Shown here: piece by piece, positions 1-7,316 of the stretch
Numbering within the stretch: the first letter of the stretch is position 1
Layout: each line of letters opens with the position of its first letter
Assembly: GCA_023396415.1 (NCBI GenBank)
Contig: JAEWWJ010000043.1
Span: 1-8,995, forward strand
From: Bacteroidota bacterium
Lineage (GTDB): Bacteria; Bacteroidota; Bacteroidia; Bacteroidales; F082
DNA length: 8,995 nt
Reading direction: 5' to 3'
The notes under the pieces: model-generated
Databases searched by the model: none
Told to the model about the DNA's origin: nothing
What the model saw: only the letters and a program-made list of their open reading frames with translations
Translations under genes and position numbers: made by a program

Positions 1-474
1 GGTTAAGGCTTGTCGCTGTCCACCGGAAAGTGTCCCAATGGGATTGTCTAACCGATCCTCTAAACCCATTTTTAGCATCCTGACCCTGTCGGCAATCTCA
101 GATTTAATATTTTTATTTAAAGCGGTGGTTAAAGGGTGCATTTTACCCCTTTTCATAGCCAGCACTATGTTTTCGGCAATTGACATTTCAGCGGCAGTTC
201 CGGCAAAAGGGTTCTGAAAAACACGTCCAACCAATTGAGCACGCTTGTATTCGGGCCACTTGCTGATTTCTTTTCCATTGATAGATATGGTGCCTGCATC
301 GGGAGTAAAAGTGCCGGCTACTGCATTTAACAAAGTGCTTTTCCCTGATCCGTTGGTGCCGATAATGCAGGTAAAACTTCCTTCTTCGATGGTCAAATCA
401 ATGTTGCGCAAAGCATGAACCTCATTGACAGTGTGTGGAAAAAATGTTTTTGAGATACCCTGAATCTTAAGCAT
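1..474 (-). CDS. ABC transporter ATP-binding protein, COG1101-like (partial, 3' end beyond the left edge)
   Basis: This is the nucleotide-binding subunit that would power the importer encoded by the preceding genes; it acts on the cytoplasmic face of the inner membrane. The first 158 residues are visible. They contain a Walker A motif GTNGSGKST (residues 39-47), a Q-loop glutamine at 87 (VFQNP) and the ABC signature LSGGQRQALT (149-158), at which the window ends. Walker B and the H-loop must lie off the left edge. The QRQALT extension of the signature is typical of the COG1101 ATPases that pair with COG4120 permeases and ABC_sub_bind proteins (the TrpXYZ-like type). The ATG at 474-472 is chosen because it opens the classic MLKIQGISK beta strand. 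It overlaps the permease stop by 8 bp, and only a weak purine stretch precedes it, which suggests translational coupling. The transported substrate cannot be told from this subunit. Confidence 0.93.
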   Translation of the reverse strand, partial: MLKIQGISKTFFPHTVNEVHALRNIDLTIEEGSFTCIIGTNGSGKSTLLNAVAGTFTPDAGTISINGKEISKWPEYKRAQLVGRVFQNPFAGTAAEMSIAENIVLAMKRGKMHPLTTALNKNIKSEIADRVRMLKMGLEDRLDNPIGTLSGGQRQALT

Positions 475-1408
475 GGCTCTTGGTTTTGGTCAGTTTTTTA
501 TGAAAGGATTTGAACAGCTGAGGAGCCACCAAAGCAGCGAAAACAAACATTGCCGTTACCAATTTGAGGTCGTTAGGATTTAATCCCCAGCGCAAGGCAA
601 TGGCAATCAACAACCTGAACAACACCGTGCCCAAAATAGCGCCAACAATGGTGGTGCCAATACTTGCTTTTCCTACCAAAGCCTCACCAATAATAATGCT
701 GGCCAAGCCCCATACCATCATCCCAATTCCCATTTGCACATCGGCAAAGCCTTGATATTGAGCCAACAGTGCACCGGATAATGCCACCAAACCATTGGAA
801 AAAGCCAAACCGAAAATGACCATCTTATTGTTGTTAATTCCCTGGGCACGAACCATCTGCGCGTTGTTACCTGTAGCCCGGAGTGCAGTCCCAAAATGGG
901 TAAGCAGAAAGCGATACAACAACCATCCAATGGCGATACACAGCAATGCACTGCTAATAAGGACGGCCAAATCCATCACCGATACAGGCCAACCCATCAC
1001 GAATATTTTTGATTCGCCCTGAGAGGCGTTCAGCAACAATTGTTCAGGAATTTGGGAAACTGTTTTGGTGTCGAGCAGAGGAATATTGCTTCTTCCCATA
1101 ATGCGCAGGTTAATGGAATACAGCGCGGTCATCATCAGAATTCCGGCAAGGATTTCTTGTATTTTGAATTTTGTATATAAAATTCCTGTGAGGGAGCCTG
1201 CCAACATTCCAGCGAGAAATGCAGCCAGCGTTGCCAGCCAAGGCGACCAACCGGCCATGATGAGAACGGCTGTCAGTGAGGCTCCAAGTGTAATTGATCC
1301 ATCTACCGTGATATCGGTAAACTTAATCATGCGAAAGCTAATCAGCATTCCCAATGAAAGTAGTGCTAAAATTAACCCAATGGTAAAAGCACCTATGATC
1401 AGATTCAT
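467..1408 (-). CDS. ABC transporter permease, BPD_transp_2 / COG4120-like
   Basis: A 313-residue inner-membrane permease that forms the translocation channel of the importer. Hydrophobic segments run along the whole chain (roughly residues 3-24, 38-54, 57-78, 85-105, 144-166, 196-217, 228-245, 250-272 and 283-299), as in branched-chain amino acid/LivH-type permeases. The cytoplasmic coupling loop is visible at about 173-191, with the family pattern GTALRATGNN followed by RAQGI. The neighbouring ABC_sub_bind protein and COG1101-like ATPase point to COG4120 rather than true Liv permeases. I start it at the ATG at 1408 instead of an in-frame upstream codon at 1444, because AAGGAGG sits 7 nt before this ATG and the extra N-terminal residues would be hydrophilic. 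Its ATG overlaps the stop of the preceding gene (ATGA). The basic C-terminal tail (KKLTKTK) is cytoplasmic by the positive-inside rule. Substrate is unknown; TrpXYZ-type relatives carry tryptophan, but that cannot be assumed here. Confidence 0.93.
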   Translation of the reverse strand: MNLIIGAFTIGLILALLSLGMLISFRMIKFTDITVDGSITLGASLTAVLIMAGWSPWLATLAAFLAGMLAGSLTGILYTKFKIQEILAGILMMTALYSINLRIMGRSNIPLLDTKTVSQIPEQLLLNASQGESKIFVMGWPVSVMDLAVLISSALLCIAIGWLLYRFLLTHFGTALRATGNNAQMVRAQGINNNKMVIFGLAFSNGLVALSGALLAQYQGFADVQMGIGMMVWGLASIIIGEALVGKASIGTTIVGAILGTVLFRLLIAIALRWGLNPNDLKLVTAMFVFAALVAPQLFKSFHKKLTKTKSHA

Positions 1409-2622
1409 ACGTTTTCCTCCTTCCATTTCGCCGGCGCACACCACATCGCGCCTCTTGTGAATGAACTTTCGCCTAGCCCCATCGTAGGTCGGTCATCTTC
1501 AATCAGATGCACAAGTCCTTTGGGTGGCGGACCATTAAAAAATTTATCCATTTGACGTTTTAAATCCAGCTGACCATTTTGCAAGGGCTGGTAGGGAAAA
1601 ACAATGGCATGTGCGTGGGCTGAGAGCGTGGACTTTGCATTGAGTTTCACCAAAAGTGTCTTGTTTTGATGCTGACCGCTGACAACACCAAAAACCAAGG
1701 CTTGTTCTCCCGTAAAAGCACGTTCTCCGGTAAAGGAAATGTATTTACGTAATTCATTGAAATTATGCGATTTGAACTCTACTATCTCACCCGGAGACTG
1801 AATAAGATGCGCACCCACTATCCCATCAATTTCGGCCAAAATGACAAAAACGGCCAAGTCATTGTTTGTGATTGCCAAAGCTTGAGTCATAAGATCGCCA
1901 ATGCCGTAGGTTTCATTGATTTCATCTGGCGCAAAACGCAACATATGCGACATCTCACCCCGAGCATACAAACATTGAATGGTTTGCATCTGAGGGAGAT
2001 AGTTTTCCAAGGGTAAAAGATAGTCCGGACGGCTGCGCTCTTCAGGCGTTTGATAAACGACATTGCCGCAAATAGAAACGAAGTCGCCAAATTTGATTGC
2101 CGTTTCCGCTGCATCTTCATGCGGACTTCCAATCCCCAAAGCAAAAGAATCGGGTTGAAAACCAACTTGCATCAATTGATCCTTATTTACGGCATCCCAA
2201 GGTTTCCAGGCACTTAATTGTTGAAGAATTACACTGTTGTTTTTGTTGATCAAATAAAGATTTTCCTGATTCTCAAGATTGGTTTTTCCTTCTTCAGTAA
2301 CAGGCAGCAAATCTTCAGCTTTCGCATTGGAGAGCCAAACGCCAAAACCTGTAGTCTTTAAAGTATTGATAACAAAGTCATTGGCCTCAATTATTTTCAA
2401 CTGACCTTTAACCTTTGACAGCTCCTTGCTGATGCGCACCAGCGAACGAATGCCGGCAGAACTTAAAAAAGGCATTTCCACGGCGTTGATAAAAATCTGA
2501 TGCTCTCCATTGCGAATGTATTCAAGGAAAGTGTCAGTAAAATAATCAGACCACGAAGCATCAAGGCGCCCTATTGCATTGACCAAAAGGACATTGTCGG
2601 TTTTTATTGCTTGAATTACCAT
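1405..2622 (-). CDS. STAS-domain protein fused to an unrecognised C-terminal domain
   Basis: A 405-residue protein, probably cytoplasmic, with no signal peptide or membrane segment. Residues 1 to about 105 form a STAS domain like those of anti-anti-sigma factors: an initial strand pair ending in GRLDA (18-22), then FINAVEMPFLSSAGIRSL, in which Ser55 occupies the position of the phosphorylatable serine of SpoIIAA/RsbV. From about residue 125 to the end is a domain of some 280 residues that I do not recognise. Notable stretches are FALGIGSPHEDA, GEMSHMLRF, the hydrophobic ITNNDLAVFVILAEIDGIVG and the C-terminal LGESSFTRGAMW. I see no PP2C, kinase or DNA-binding motif in it. The gene begins 10 bp after the substrate-binding protein stop and ends in an ATGA overlap with the permease, so it is made together with the transporter. 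A regulatory link between the importer and the STAS/ATPase pair upstream is inferred from context. Confidence 0.85.
   Translation of the reverse strand: MVIQAIKTDNVLLVNAIGRLDASWSDYFTDTFLEYIRNGEHQIFINAVEMPFLSSAGIRSLVRISKELSKVKGQLKIIEANDFVINTLKTTGFGVWLSNAKAEDLLPVTEEGKTNLENQENLYLINKNNSVILQQLSAWKPWDAVNKDQLMQVGFQPDSFALGIGSPHEDAAETAIKFGDFVSICGNVVYQTPEERSRPDYLLPLENYLPQMQTIQCLYARGEMSHMLRFAPDEINETYGIGDLMTQALAITNNDLAVFVILAEIDGIVGAHLIQSPGEIVEFKSHNFNELRKYISFTGERAFTGEQALVFGVVSGQHQNKTLLVKLNAKSTLSAHAHAIVFPYQPLQNGQLDLKRQMDKFFNGPPPKGLVHLIEDDRPTMGLGESSFTRGAMWCAPAKWKEENV
1416..1422 (-). promoter_or_regulatory. Strong ribosome binding site of the permease
   Basis: The minus strand reads AAGGAGG, a full Shine-Dalgarno match, 7 nt before the permease ATG. 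It lies inside the 3' end of the preceding coding region and settles the permease start at 1408. It stands out because the other genes in the window have no clear Shine-Dalgarno sequence. It may boost permease synthesis relative to the upstream genes, which is inference. Confidence 0.75.
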
Positions 2623-2632
2623 CGGGATCAGA

Positions 2633-5533
2633 TTATTGTTTCTTAAAAATAATGGCCTTTTTTTTCATCTCATCAGTCAGTTTAATGTTATATTTCTCAG
2701 TCAGTTGAGGGTTATAAATAAACTTTTCGGATAGGGTGTTGCTAAAGGGAATATCTCCTGGATTTTCGCCCTTCAGCACGCGCACAGCCTTTTCGGCAGC
2801 TTCCAATCCGGCATCATAATAGTCGCGGGCGAGACAAAGGGTGCCTCCATCGGCCATTTGGTCGCTGTCGAAAACAAAAACAGGCAGGTTGTTATCGGCT
2901 GCTTTTCGCGCAATCAGGGCAAAGGCCAGACGGGTATTGTTATCCACAATTTGAACGACAAGTTGAATATCTTGCCGACACAATTCTGAAGCCGCTTGTG
3001 GGACTTCGGTACTTGCATTGACAGGAATGGCGATGAGTTCGATGTTGTGCAACGCCAAAGCTTCTTTGAACCAATCTTTATACAAAACGCTATTTATCTC
3101 ACTGGGCGTGAACAATGTACCTACTTTCCTTGCCTGTGGGATGGTCTCGCGAATGACTTTGGCCATCCCTTCAAAAGGCGATCGCGTTGTAATGCCTGTG
3201 ACATTACTTAAGTGGTCTGTTTCGGATTTTCCTGCACCGGCTTTCACACCATCACCTACACCGGTAAACACAATTTTCGTTTCTTCACCTGCTTGCCGAA
3301 GTGCGGCTTGCAGTGTGGGAGTGGAGATCGCCATTAAAAGGTCCACCCTGTCGGATTTTATGGTATTCATAATGCTCGAAAGCGTTGACATATCGCCTTG
3401 TGCGTTATAGGTTTTAAGCTCAAAGTCAATACCGGATTTTAGTCCTGCTTTTTCAATTCCGTCCATCAATCCCTCGTGGCAGCGCTCGGCAAATTCGGTT
3501 TCGCTGTAGTGCACGATTCTCAATTGTAATCTTTTTTTTGCAAAAGGTTTTTTTGCAGTGCCTTTAGGGTCAATGCGCACTTGAACTTCAGTTTCGGCGA
3601 TGGCCAGCTGAGAGGGGAGGAGACCTGCAATGATTTTGGCCGCCATCTTTCCTGATTGTTTGCCCCACTCAAAAAAGCTGTCGCCATAGGCTCCTGTCGC
3701 TCCCTCTGCCACCATTTGGGGTTCGGTAGTAAAAATGGGAATGTTTGCCGTTTGTGCCACACGAAGGATGGAGGCAAACCCTGTATTTGCCAGATTATCA
3801 GCCGAAAGGATGATGGCTTGTGCTCCCCGTTGCAACAGCGATTGGGTTGCCATACTCAAATCCGTAACGGTTGATGCTGTGGCTTCAAGTACCCGAATAT
3901 TCTTATTTTTTCCTGCATTGCGTAGCTTCTCAACAGAAAGAACTGAATTCATCTGGGCGGCATCGTAAACAATACCAACATTTTTTAATTGAGGGTTATA
4001 CGTAATGGCCATATCAAGCACTTCAGCCACAGGAGGGTTGTCCTTTACACCACAAATGTTTTTAGGCCGTCCATTTTTAAAAATGTTCAGTTTATCAGGG
4101 TCGCTGGCAACGGTAAACACCACCGGAATATCAGTTTTTTTATTGGCCATGGCCATCATTGCCGGAGTAGTTACCGTGACGATGATATCGGGTTTTTCGT
4201 TGATGACCGCACCAATGATTTGCGACAGCTGCGCAATCTCGCCTTGGGCAGAATATTTCTTGATAGTAAAATCATAACCCGCTTTTAATCCGCTCCATTC
4301 AAGCCCTGCCACTACGCCTTCTTCCGCTTCTTCCAAGGTTTTGTTTTCAACCAGATTTATCATGGCAACCCGCGCCGGCCTGCCATTTTTTTGTGGAACA
4401 TTCAGGAATAAGTTGGCTTGCTTTAGCAGCTCAGGAGTTGGTTTGATGCCCTGTTCGGCCAATGCGCTAAAATCAAGCGTAATGCGTTCGACCTCTTTGT
4501 TTGGTTCTTCCTGGCTGAGATTCTTACTTATTTCAGGAGTTATATTCCACGATTTACCTAACGATTGTAATACTTTCTTGTTGATTTTCAAGAGTTCGGG
4601 AATCACATTATCAATGCTAAACTCCGCAGGGCTTTTTCCTTTGAGTACTTCAACGGCCAAATCACCTGTAATTTGTCCAACAGTGAAATAATTGGCTCCC
4701 AAACCTAATACAGCGCCTTTTTCTATGTCTGACGGGTCGTTGGTAAAAACAGGTATGCCCGCCTGAGCCGAAAGGTTAATGATCAAGGAGGCAGAGGCAG
4801 AGGCCACAGTATCACCTCCAATCCAAATTGCTTCCACACCTTTGGCAAGCAAAGCTCGGGTGGCTTCTGAAACTTCAGAGGTGTTGTTGGCCACGGCCTC
4901 AACAAGGGCAATACCCAATTCGCTACAGATCAATCTGGCTTGAATTAAGCAGGCTTCCGAACACTGCTCGCCGGGATTCCAGACTACTCCCACGCGTTGG
5001 ATCGCAGGATTTAGTTCTTTTAAAATTTTGAATGCTTTGCGCACGGGCTGAAAAGTTCCTATGCCAGCCAAATAAGGAGGATGTTGATCAGGTTTTGAAC
5101 CGGTGATTCCTATGCCTGTTCCATAAGGATCGGTGACGGCCCCAAAAACATGCAGTTTTTGATTGTTCTGATTGGCTTTGGCTACAGTTTGCAAGGCGAG
5201 CGTACTCGAGGTGATGACCAACTGATAGGGACCGTTTACAATTTCTTTGGCAATGGTGTTTGCTGTGCCCAAGTCTCCTTGTGGGTTGGAGTGCCGGATA
5301 TTGCTTTGATCAGGTGCCACAAATCCTTCCGATTGCAAACGATCGAGCACCCCAGCCACATGATCGTCAAGCAAGGGCGTAGAAGTAATTTGCATAATAG
5401 CAATCAGTGGAAAGTTAGTTTTAGCTTGCGTTTGGCTGGTTTGTCGCTGCCCGAGATCAGAAAAAAGTAACATTGCCGAAGCCCCAAGGATCAGGGTAAT
5501 AATGAGCCAGAGATCTTTGATCTTACTTTTCAT
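2633..5533 (-). CDS. Membrane-anchored protein with three tandem ABC_sub_bind periplasmic domains
   Basis: A 966-residue protein, about three times the usual length of a COG2984/ABC_sub_bind (PF04392) substrate-binding protein. An N-terminal basic stretch and one hydrophobic segment (about residues 8-24) give a signal anchor or signal peptide. There is no lipobox cysteine, although an ASA at 18-20 might be cleaved. Three homologous periplasmic-binding-like units follow, at about 43-325, 386-655 and 668-945. Shared landmarks show the repetition: an NPQGD, SAQGE or NAQGD motif (83-87, 428-432, 709-713); a later strand of the type VGVVW, VGIVY or VGTLF (181, 519, 804); and a lobe-ending VLKGKSP, IIAGLLP or VLKGENP (297, 634, 919). 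The units have clearly diverged from each other. I prefer the ATG at 5533 because it starts directly before the basic and hydrophobic leader; a TTG at 5572 overlapping the previous stop is the alternative. It probably delivers ligand to the downstream permease and ATPase, but the number of sites that bind ligand is unknown. Confidence 0.92.
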   Translation of the reverse strand: MKSKIKDLWLIITLILGASAMLLFSDLGQRQTSQTQAKTNFPLIAIMQITSTPLLDDHVAGVLDRLQSEGFVAPDQSNIRHSNPQGDLGTANTIAKEIVNGPYQLVITSSTLALQTVAKANQNNQKLHVFGAVTDPYGTGIGITGSKPDQHPPYLAGIGTFQPVRKAFKILKELNPAIQRVGVVWNPGEQCSEACLIQARLICSELGIALVEAVANNTSEVSEATRALLAKGVEAIWIGGDTVASASASLIINLSAQAGIPVFTNDPSDIEKGAVLGLGANYFTVGQITGDLAVEVLKGKSPAEFSIDNVIPELLKINKKVLQSLGKSWNITPEISKNLSQEEPNKEVERITLDFSALAEQGIKPTPELLKQANLFLNVPQKNGRPARVAMINLVENKTLEEAEEGVVAGLEWSGLKAGYDFTIKKYSAQGEIAQLSQIIGAVINEKPDIIVTVTTPAMMAMANKKTDIPVVFTVASDPDKLNIFKNGRPKNICGVKDNPPVAEVLDMAITYNPQLKNVGIVYDAAQMNSVLSVEKLRNAGKNKNIRVLEATASTVTDLSMATQSLLQRGAQAIILSADNLANTGFASILRVAQTANIPIFTTEPQMVAEGATGAYGDSFFEWGKQSGKMAAKIIAGLLPSQLAIAETEVQVRIDPKGTAKKPFAKKRLQLRIVHYSETEFAERCHEGLMDGIEKAGLKSGIDFELKTYNAQGDMSTLSSIMNTIKSDRVDLLMAISTPTLQAALRQAGEETKIVFTGVGDGVKAGAGKSETDHLSNVTGITTRSPFEGMAKVIRETIPQARKVGTLFTPSEINSVLYKDWFKEALALHNIELIAIPVNASTEVPQAASELCRQDIQLVVQIVDNNTRLAFALIARKAADNNLPVFVFDSDQMADGGTLCLARDYYDAGLEAAEKAVRVLKGENPGDIPFSNTLSEKFIYNPQLTEKYNIKLTDEMKKKAIIFKKQ

Positions 5534-5568
5534 AACTTTAGTTTTAAGAACCAAAATGGATTGAAAAC

Positions 5569-5994
5569 TCAACTGATCATCTTCTCCATTTTAAAAATAT
5601 TGTGACCTTTCAACCTTTGGTAGCTCACTTTGTCCATCATTTTTCGGATCAGGAAAACGCCGAGGCCTCCAATTTCTCTTTCTTCGGCAGGCAAATTGAG
5701 GTCAGGAGTGCGTGTAAGCGTAGGATCATAAGGAACTCCATCATCAATCAAGCTTATTATCAATTGGTTGTTTTGTTTTTCAAAAATAAGTTCAATCTCA
5801 TGTTTTTCATCGTCTGGAAAACCGTAGTTCACAATGTTGGTAAAAGCCTCCTCAAGCACCAGGTTCAGTGTCATTATGAACGGCATTGACAGCTCCCACA
5901 AATCTGCTAACTCCTCTAAATATTGGTTGATCGAATCCAATTCTTTTAACTGGTTCTGCAACCGGAATTTTTTAATTTCAACTTGGTTTTCCAT
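5569..5994 (-). CDS. RsbW/SpoIIAB-like ATP-binding protein (GHKL serine kinase, anti-sigma type)
   Basis: A 141-residue stand-alone HATPase_c domain of the anti-sigma factor/serine kinase class. In partner switching, such proteins phosphorylate a STAS antagonist and hold a sigma factor or another target. The N box is LVLEEAFTNIVNYGF (residues 45-59), with Glu49 in the catalytic-base position and Asn53 as the Mg-binding asparagine. The G1 box is IDDGVPYDP (83-91) and the G2 box GGLGVFLI (109-116), so all ATP-binding elements appear intact. I start it at the ATG at 5994; the TTG codon just before it would add only one residue. It lies 63 bp after the STAS gene and 35 bp before the substrate-binding protein gene, in the same orientation, so it belongs to the operon. 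Its kinase substrate is most likely the STAS protein upstream, possibly also the STAS domain of the 405-residue protein. The final output partner cannot be seen. Confidence 0.92.
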   Translation of the reverse strand: MENQVEIKKFRLQNQLKELDSINQYLEELADLWELSMPFIMTLNLVLEEAFTNIVNYGFPDDEKHEIELIFEKQNNQLIISLIDDGVPYDPTLTRTPDLNLPAEEREIGGLGVFLIRKMMDKVSYQRLKGHNIFKMEKMIS

Positions 5995-6057
5995 CAATGC
6001 GTAATGATTTTGATCGAACTGAAAACAGCAAATTTTGGATGTTTTCTATGATGTTAA

Positions 6058-6390
6058 CTAACTCCCCGAGGCCTTTTCAATGGTATCTTCAATAGAGAAA
6101 ATTTGAGAAAAACCGGAAATATCAAAGATTTCTTTGATTGCAGGTTGCAAACAGCACACTTTAAGTTCACCTTTAATAGTAGATATTTTTTTTTGCGCCA
6201 TTAAAAACACCCGCAATCCCGAACTGCTTACATAGTCAAGTTTACTGCAATCGAAAATCAGTTTTGAAACGCCATCTGACATCAATTTCATGATGTTGTT
6301 TTCAAAATCAGGTGCTGTAATGGTATCAATACGGCCACTGATTTGAACAACAGAAAAATTATTGACTTCAGTAAAATTTAGATTCATCAT
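6058..6390 (-). CDS. STAS-domain anti-anti-sigma factor-like protein (RsbV/SpoIIAA type)
   Basis: A 110-residue single-domain STAS protein, the usual size of SpoIIAA/RsbV antagonists. It has the N-terminal strand pair ending in SGRIDTITAPDFE (residues 18-30) and the conserved LDYVSSSGLRVFL (51-63), in which Ser56 matches the serine phosphorylated by the partner kinase. It is cytoplasmic. It is followed after 63 bp by the RsbW-like ATPase, the classical antagonist/kinase pairing, and both lead an operon encoding an ABC transporter. Dephosphorylated antagonist would bind the kinase and release the kinase's client. The start is one of two adjacent ATG codons (6390 or 6387). No Shine-Dalgarno sequence is visible; the leader is A/T-rich. 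It is clearly a STAS protein, but whether it controls a sigma factor or a different target is open. Confidence 0.93.
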   Translation of the reverse strand: MMNLNFTEVNNFSVVQISGRIDTITAPDFENNIMKLMSDGVSKLIFDCSKLDYVSSSGLRVFLMAQKKISTIKGELKVCCLQPAIKEIFDISGFSQIFSIEDTIEKASGS

Positions 6391-6434
6391 TTTGAAATGT
6401 AATTTGGTATGAACTTTATTTGTTTGTAGATGTA

Positions 6435-6442
6435 CAAATTTA
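6435..6442 (-). promoter_or_regulatory. Candidate -7 promoter element of the switch/transporter operon
   Basis: The minus strand reads TAAATTTG, an exact match to the Bacteroidetes -7 consensus TAnnTTTG, 44 bp before the STAS start codon. It would give a leader of about 35-40 nt. I see no good TTTG -33 element at the expected distance, so the assignment rests on the -7 match and on position in the only sizeable gap between the outer-membrane protein gene and the operon. Confidence 0.45.
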
Positions 6443-6518
6443 GCCTATTAGTTGATTCAGCTACCATTACTTTTTATAAAATATTTCTTCGTCAGTCAGT
6501 TAATTTGTCGAACGTTAG

Positions 6519-7316
6519 TTATAAAGAAACTCCAAAAACGATAAACACATGGTGTGCCTGAGGATTGGCAATGATGGCACAGCATAAAGGTAAAGCATAT
6601 AAATTAGTAATATTCAATGATTTAGAAGCCTTTACGCCTAAATTTACCAGTCCGGGTCCTGTTCCGTAAAAACCGGTTTCACCTTTAAAACCGTTCGTCA
6701 AATTTGGCTTTTTGGGATTGTTCAAGGTCATTCCCGCGAAGGCGTTCATCTTCATTTCCTGCATGGTAAAGGCGTAACCCAGTTCTATATAGTTTGAATA
6801 CTGCAATCCGGCTTTTTTATTGAATTCGATACTGGTCGGATCATCATTGATTTTTTCTGCATCAGCACCATAAAAGTTAAGAGCCACAAGCAAAGAGAGT
6901 GGAATTTTTTCTGTACCATTAAAGGAAAGCATACCCTCCAAAACATGCCCGGTTGCGTCTTTTTTGTACTGAAAGTATTGGTAGGGCGTACTGCCAAGAA
7001 CATAATAATCATTGAGCGTTACAGTAAACAAATCATCAGCAAAATTCATACGTAAATAGAGGTCGAATTCCTGAAAAGGTTCATTTCCGCCAATGGCGTA
7101 GGCTCCCCAAACTCCAAATTTTACAGGCCCCACGCCCAACTCGGCCGAAGGCTGGATGCTGGGAAAACTCCCTCCGATCTGCGCACCTCGCCATACGAAC
7201 TTGCTCATCAAATCGGCACCAAACTTATAAGTAAAAAAATCGCTTTTTTCTTGTGCCATTGCTCCAACGGTGCAGAAAAAAAATAAGAAGATAACCAACT
7301 GTTTGAATTTTTTCAT
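6519..7316 (-). CDS. Secreted outer-membrane beta-barrel protein, TorF-like putative porin
   Basis: A complete 265-residue protein. It has a Sec signal peptide: MKKFKQ, a hydrophobic core LVIFLFFF, then GAMA with probable cleavage after Ala21. The cysteine at 15 is not in a lipobox. The mature part shows alternating hydrophobic strands with many aromatic residues, and starts with a pattern (FGADLMSKFVWRG) typical of the TorF/Gcw_chp family of putative outer-membrane proteins. The C-terminus ends NPQAHHVFIVFGVSL, a plausible last beta strand. Such proteins sit in the outer membrane; their substrates are mostly unknown. The ATG is preceded by an A-rich tract rather than a Shine-Dalgarno sequence. 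It is separated from the downstream STAS gene by 128 bp carrying a candidate promoter, so it is probably its own transcription unit, although I see no clear terminator between them. Any functional link to the importer is only suggested by adjacency. Confidence 0.82.
   Translation of the reverse strand: MKKFKQLVIFLFFFCTVGAMAQEKSDFFTYKFGADLMSKFVWRGAQIGGSFPSIQPSAELGVGPVKFGVWGAYAIGGNEPFQEFDLYLRMNFADDLFTVTLNDYYVLGSTPYQYFQYKKDATGHVLEGMLSFNGTEKIPLSLLVALNFYGADAEKINDDPTSIEFNKKAGLQYSNYIELGYAFTMQEMKMNAFAGMTLNNPKKPNLTNGFKGETGFYGTGPGLVNLGVKASKSLNITNLYALPLCCAIIANPQAHHVFIVFGVSL

Noticed and set aside
1409..1444. Longer N-terminus of the permease starting at 1444
   Set aside because: The ATG at 1408 has an AAGGAGG site at ideal spacing, and the extra residues are hydrophilic and lie within the preceding gene.
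1065..1460. Plus-strand open frames opposite the transporter genes, such as 1065-1460, 3018-3410 and 4341-4691
   Set aside because: They mirror well-supported minus-strand genes, show no recognisable domains, and have the odd composition expected of antisense shadows.
2623..5533. DNA-level tandem repeat in the triple-domain gene
   Set aside because: The three units are similar only as proteins; the nucleotide sequences have diverged too far to count as a repeat or to suggest a recent duplication.
5534..5572. TTG start at 5572 for the triple substrate-binding protein, overlapping the previous stop
   Set aside because: The ATG at 5533 directly precedes the basic and hydrophobic leader; the extra 13 residues would push the leader inward and need a rare start codon.
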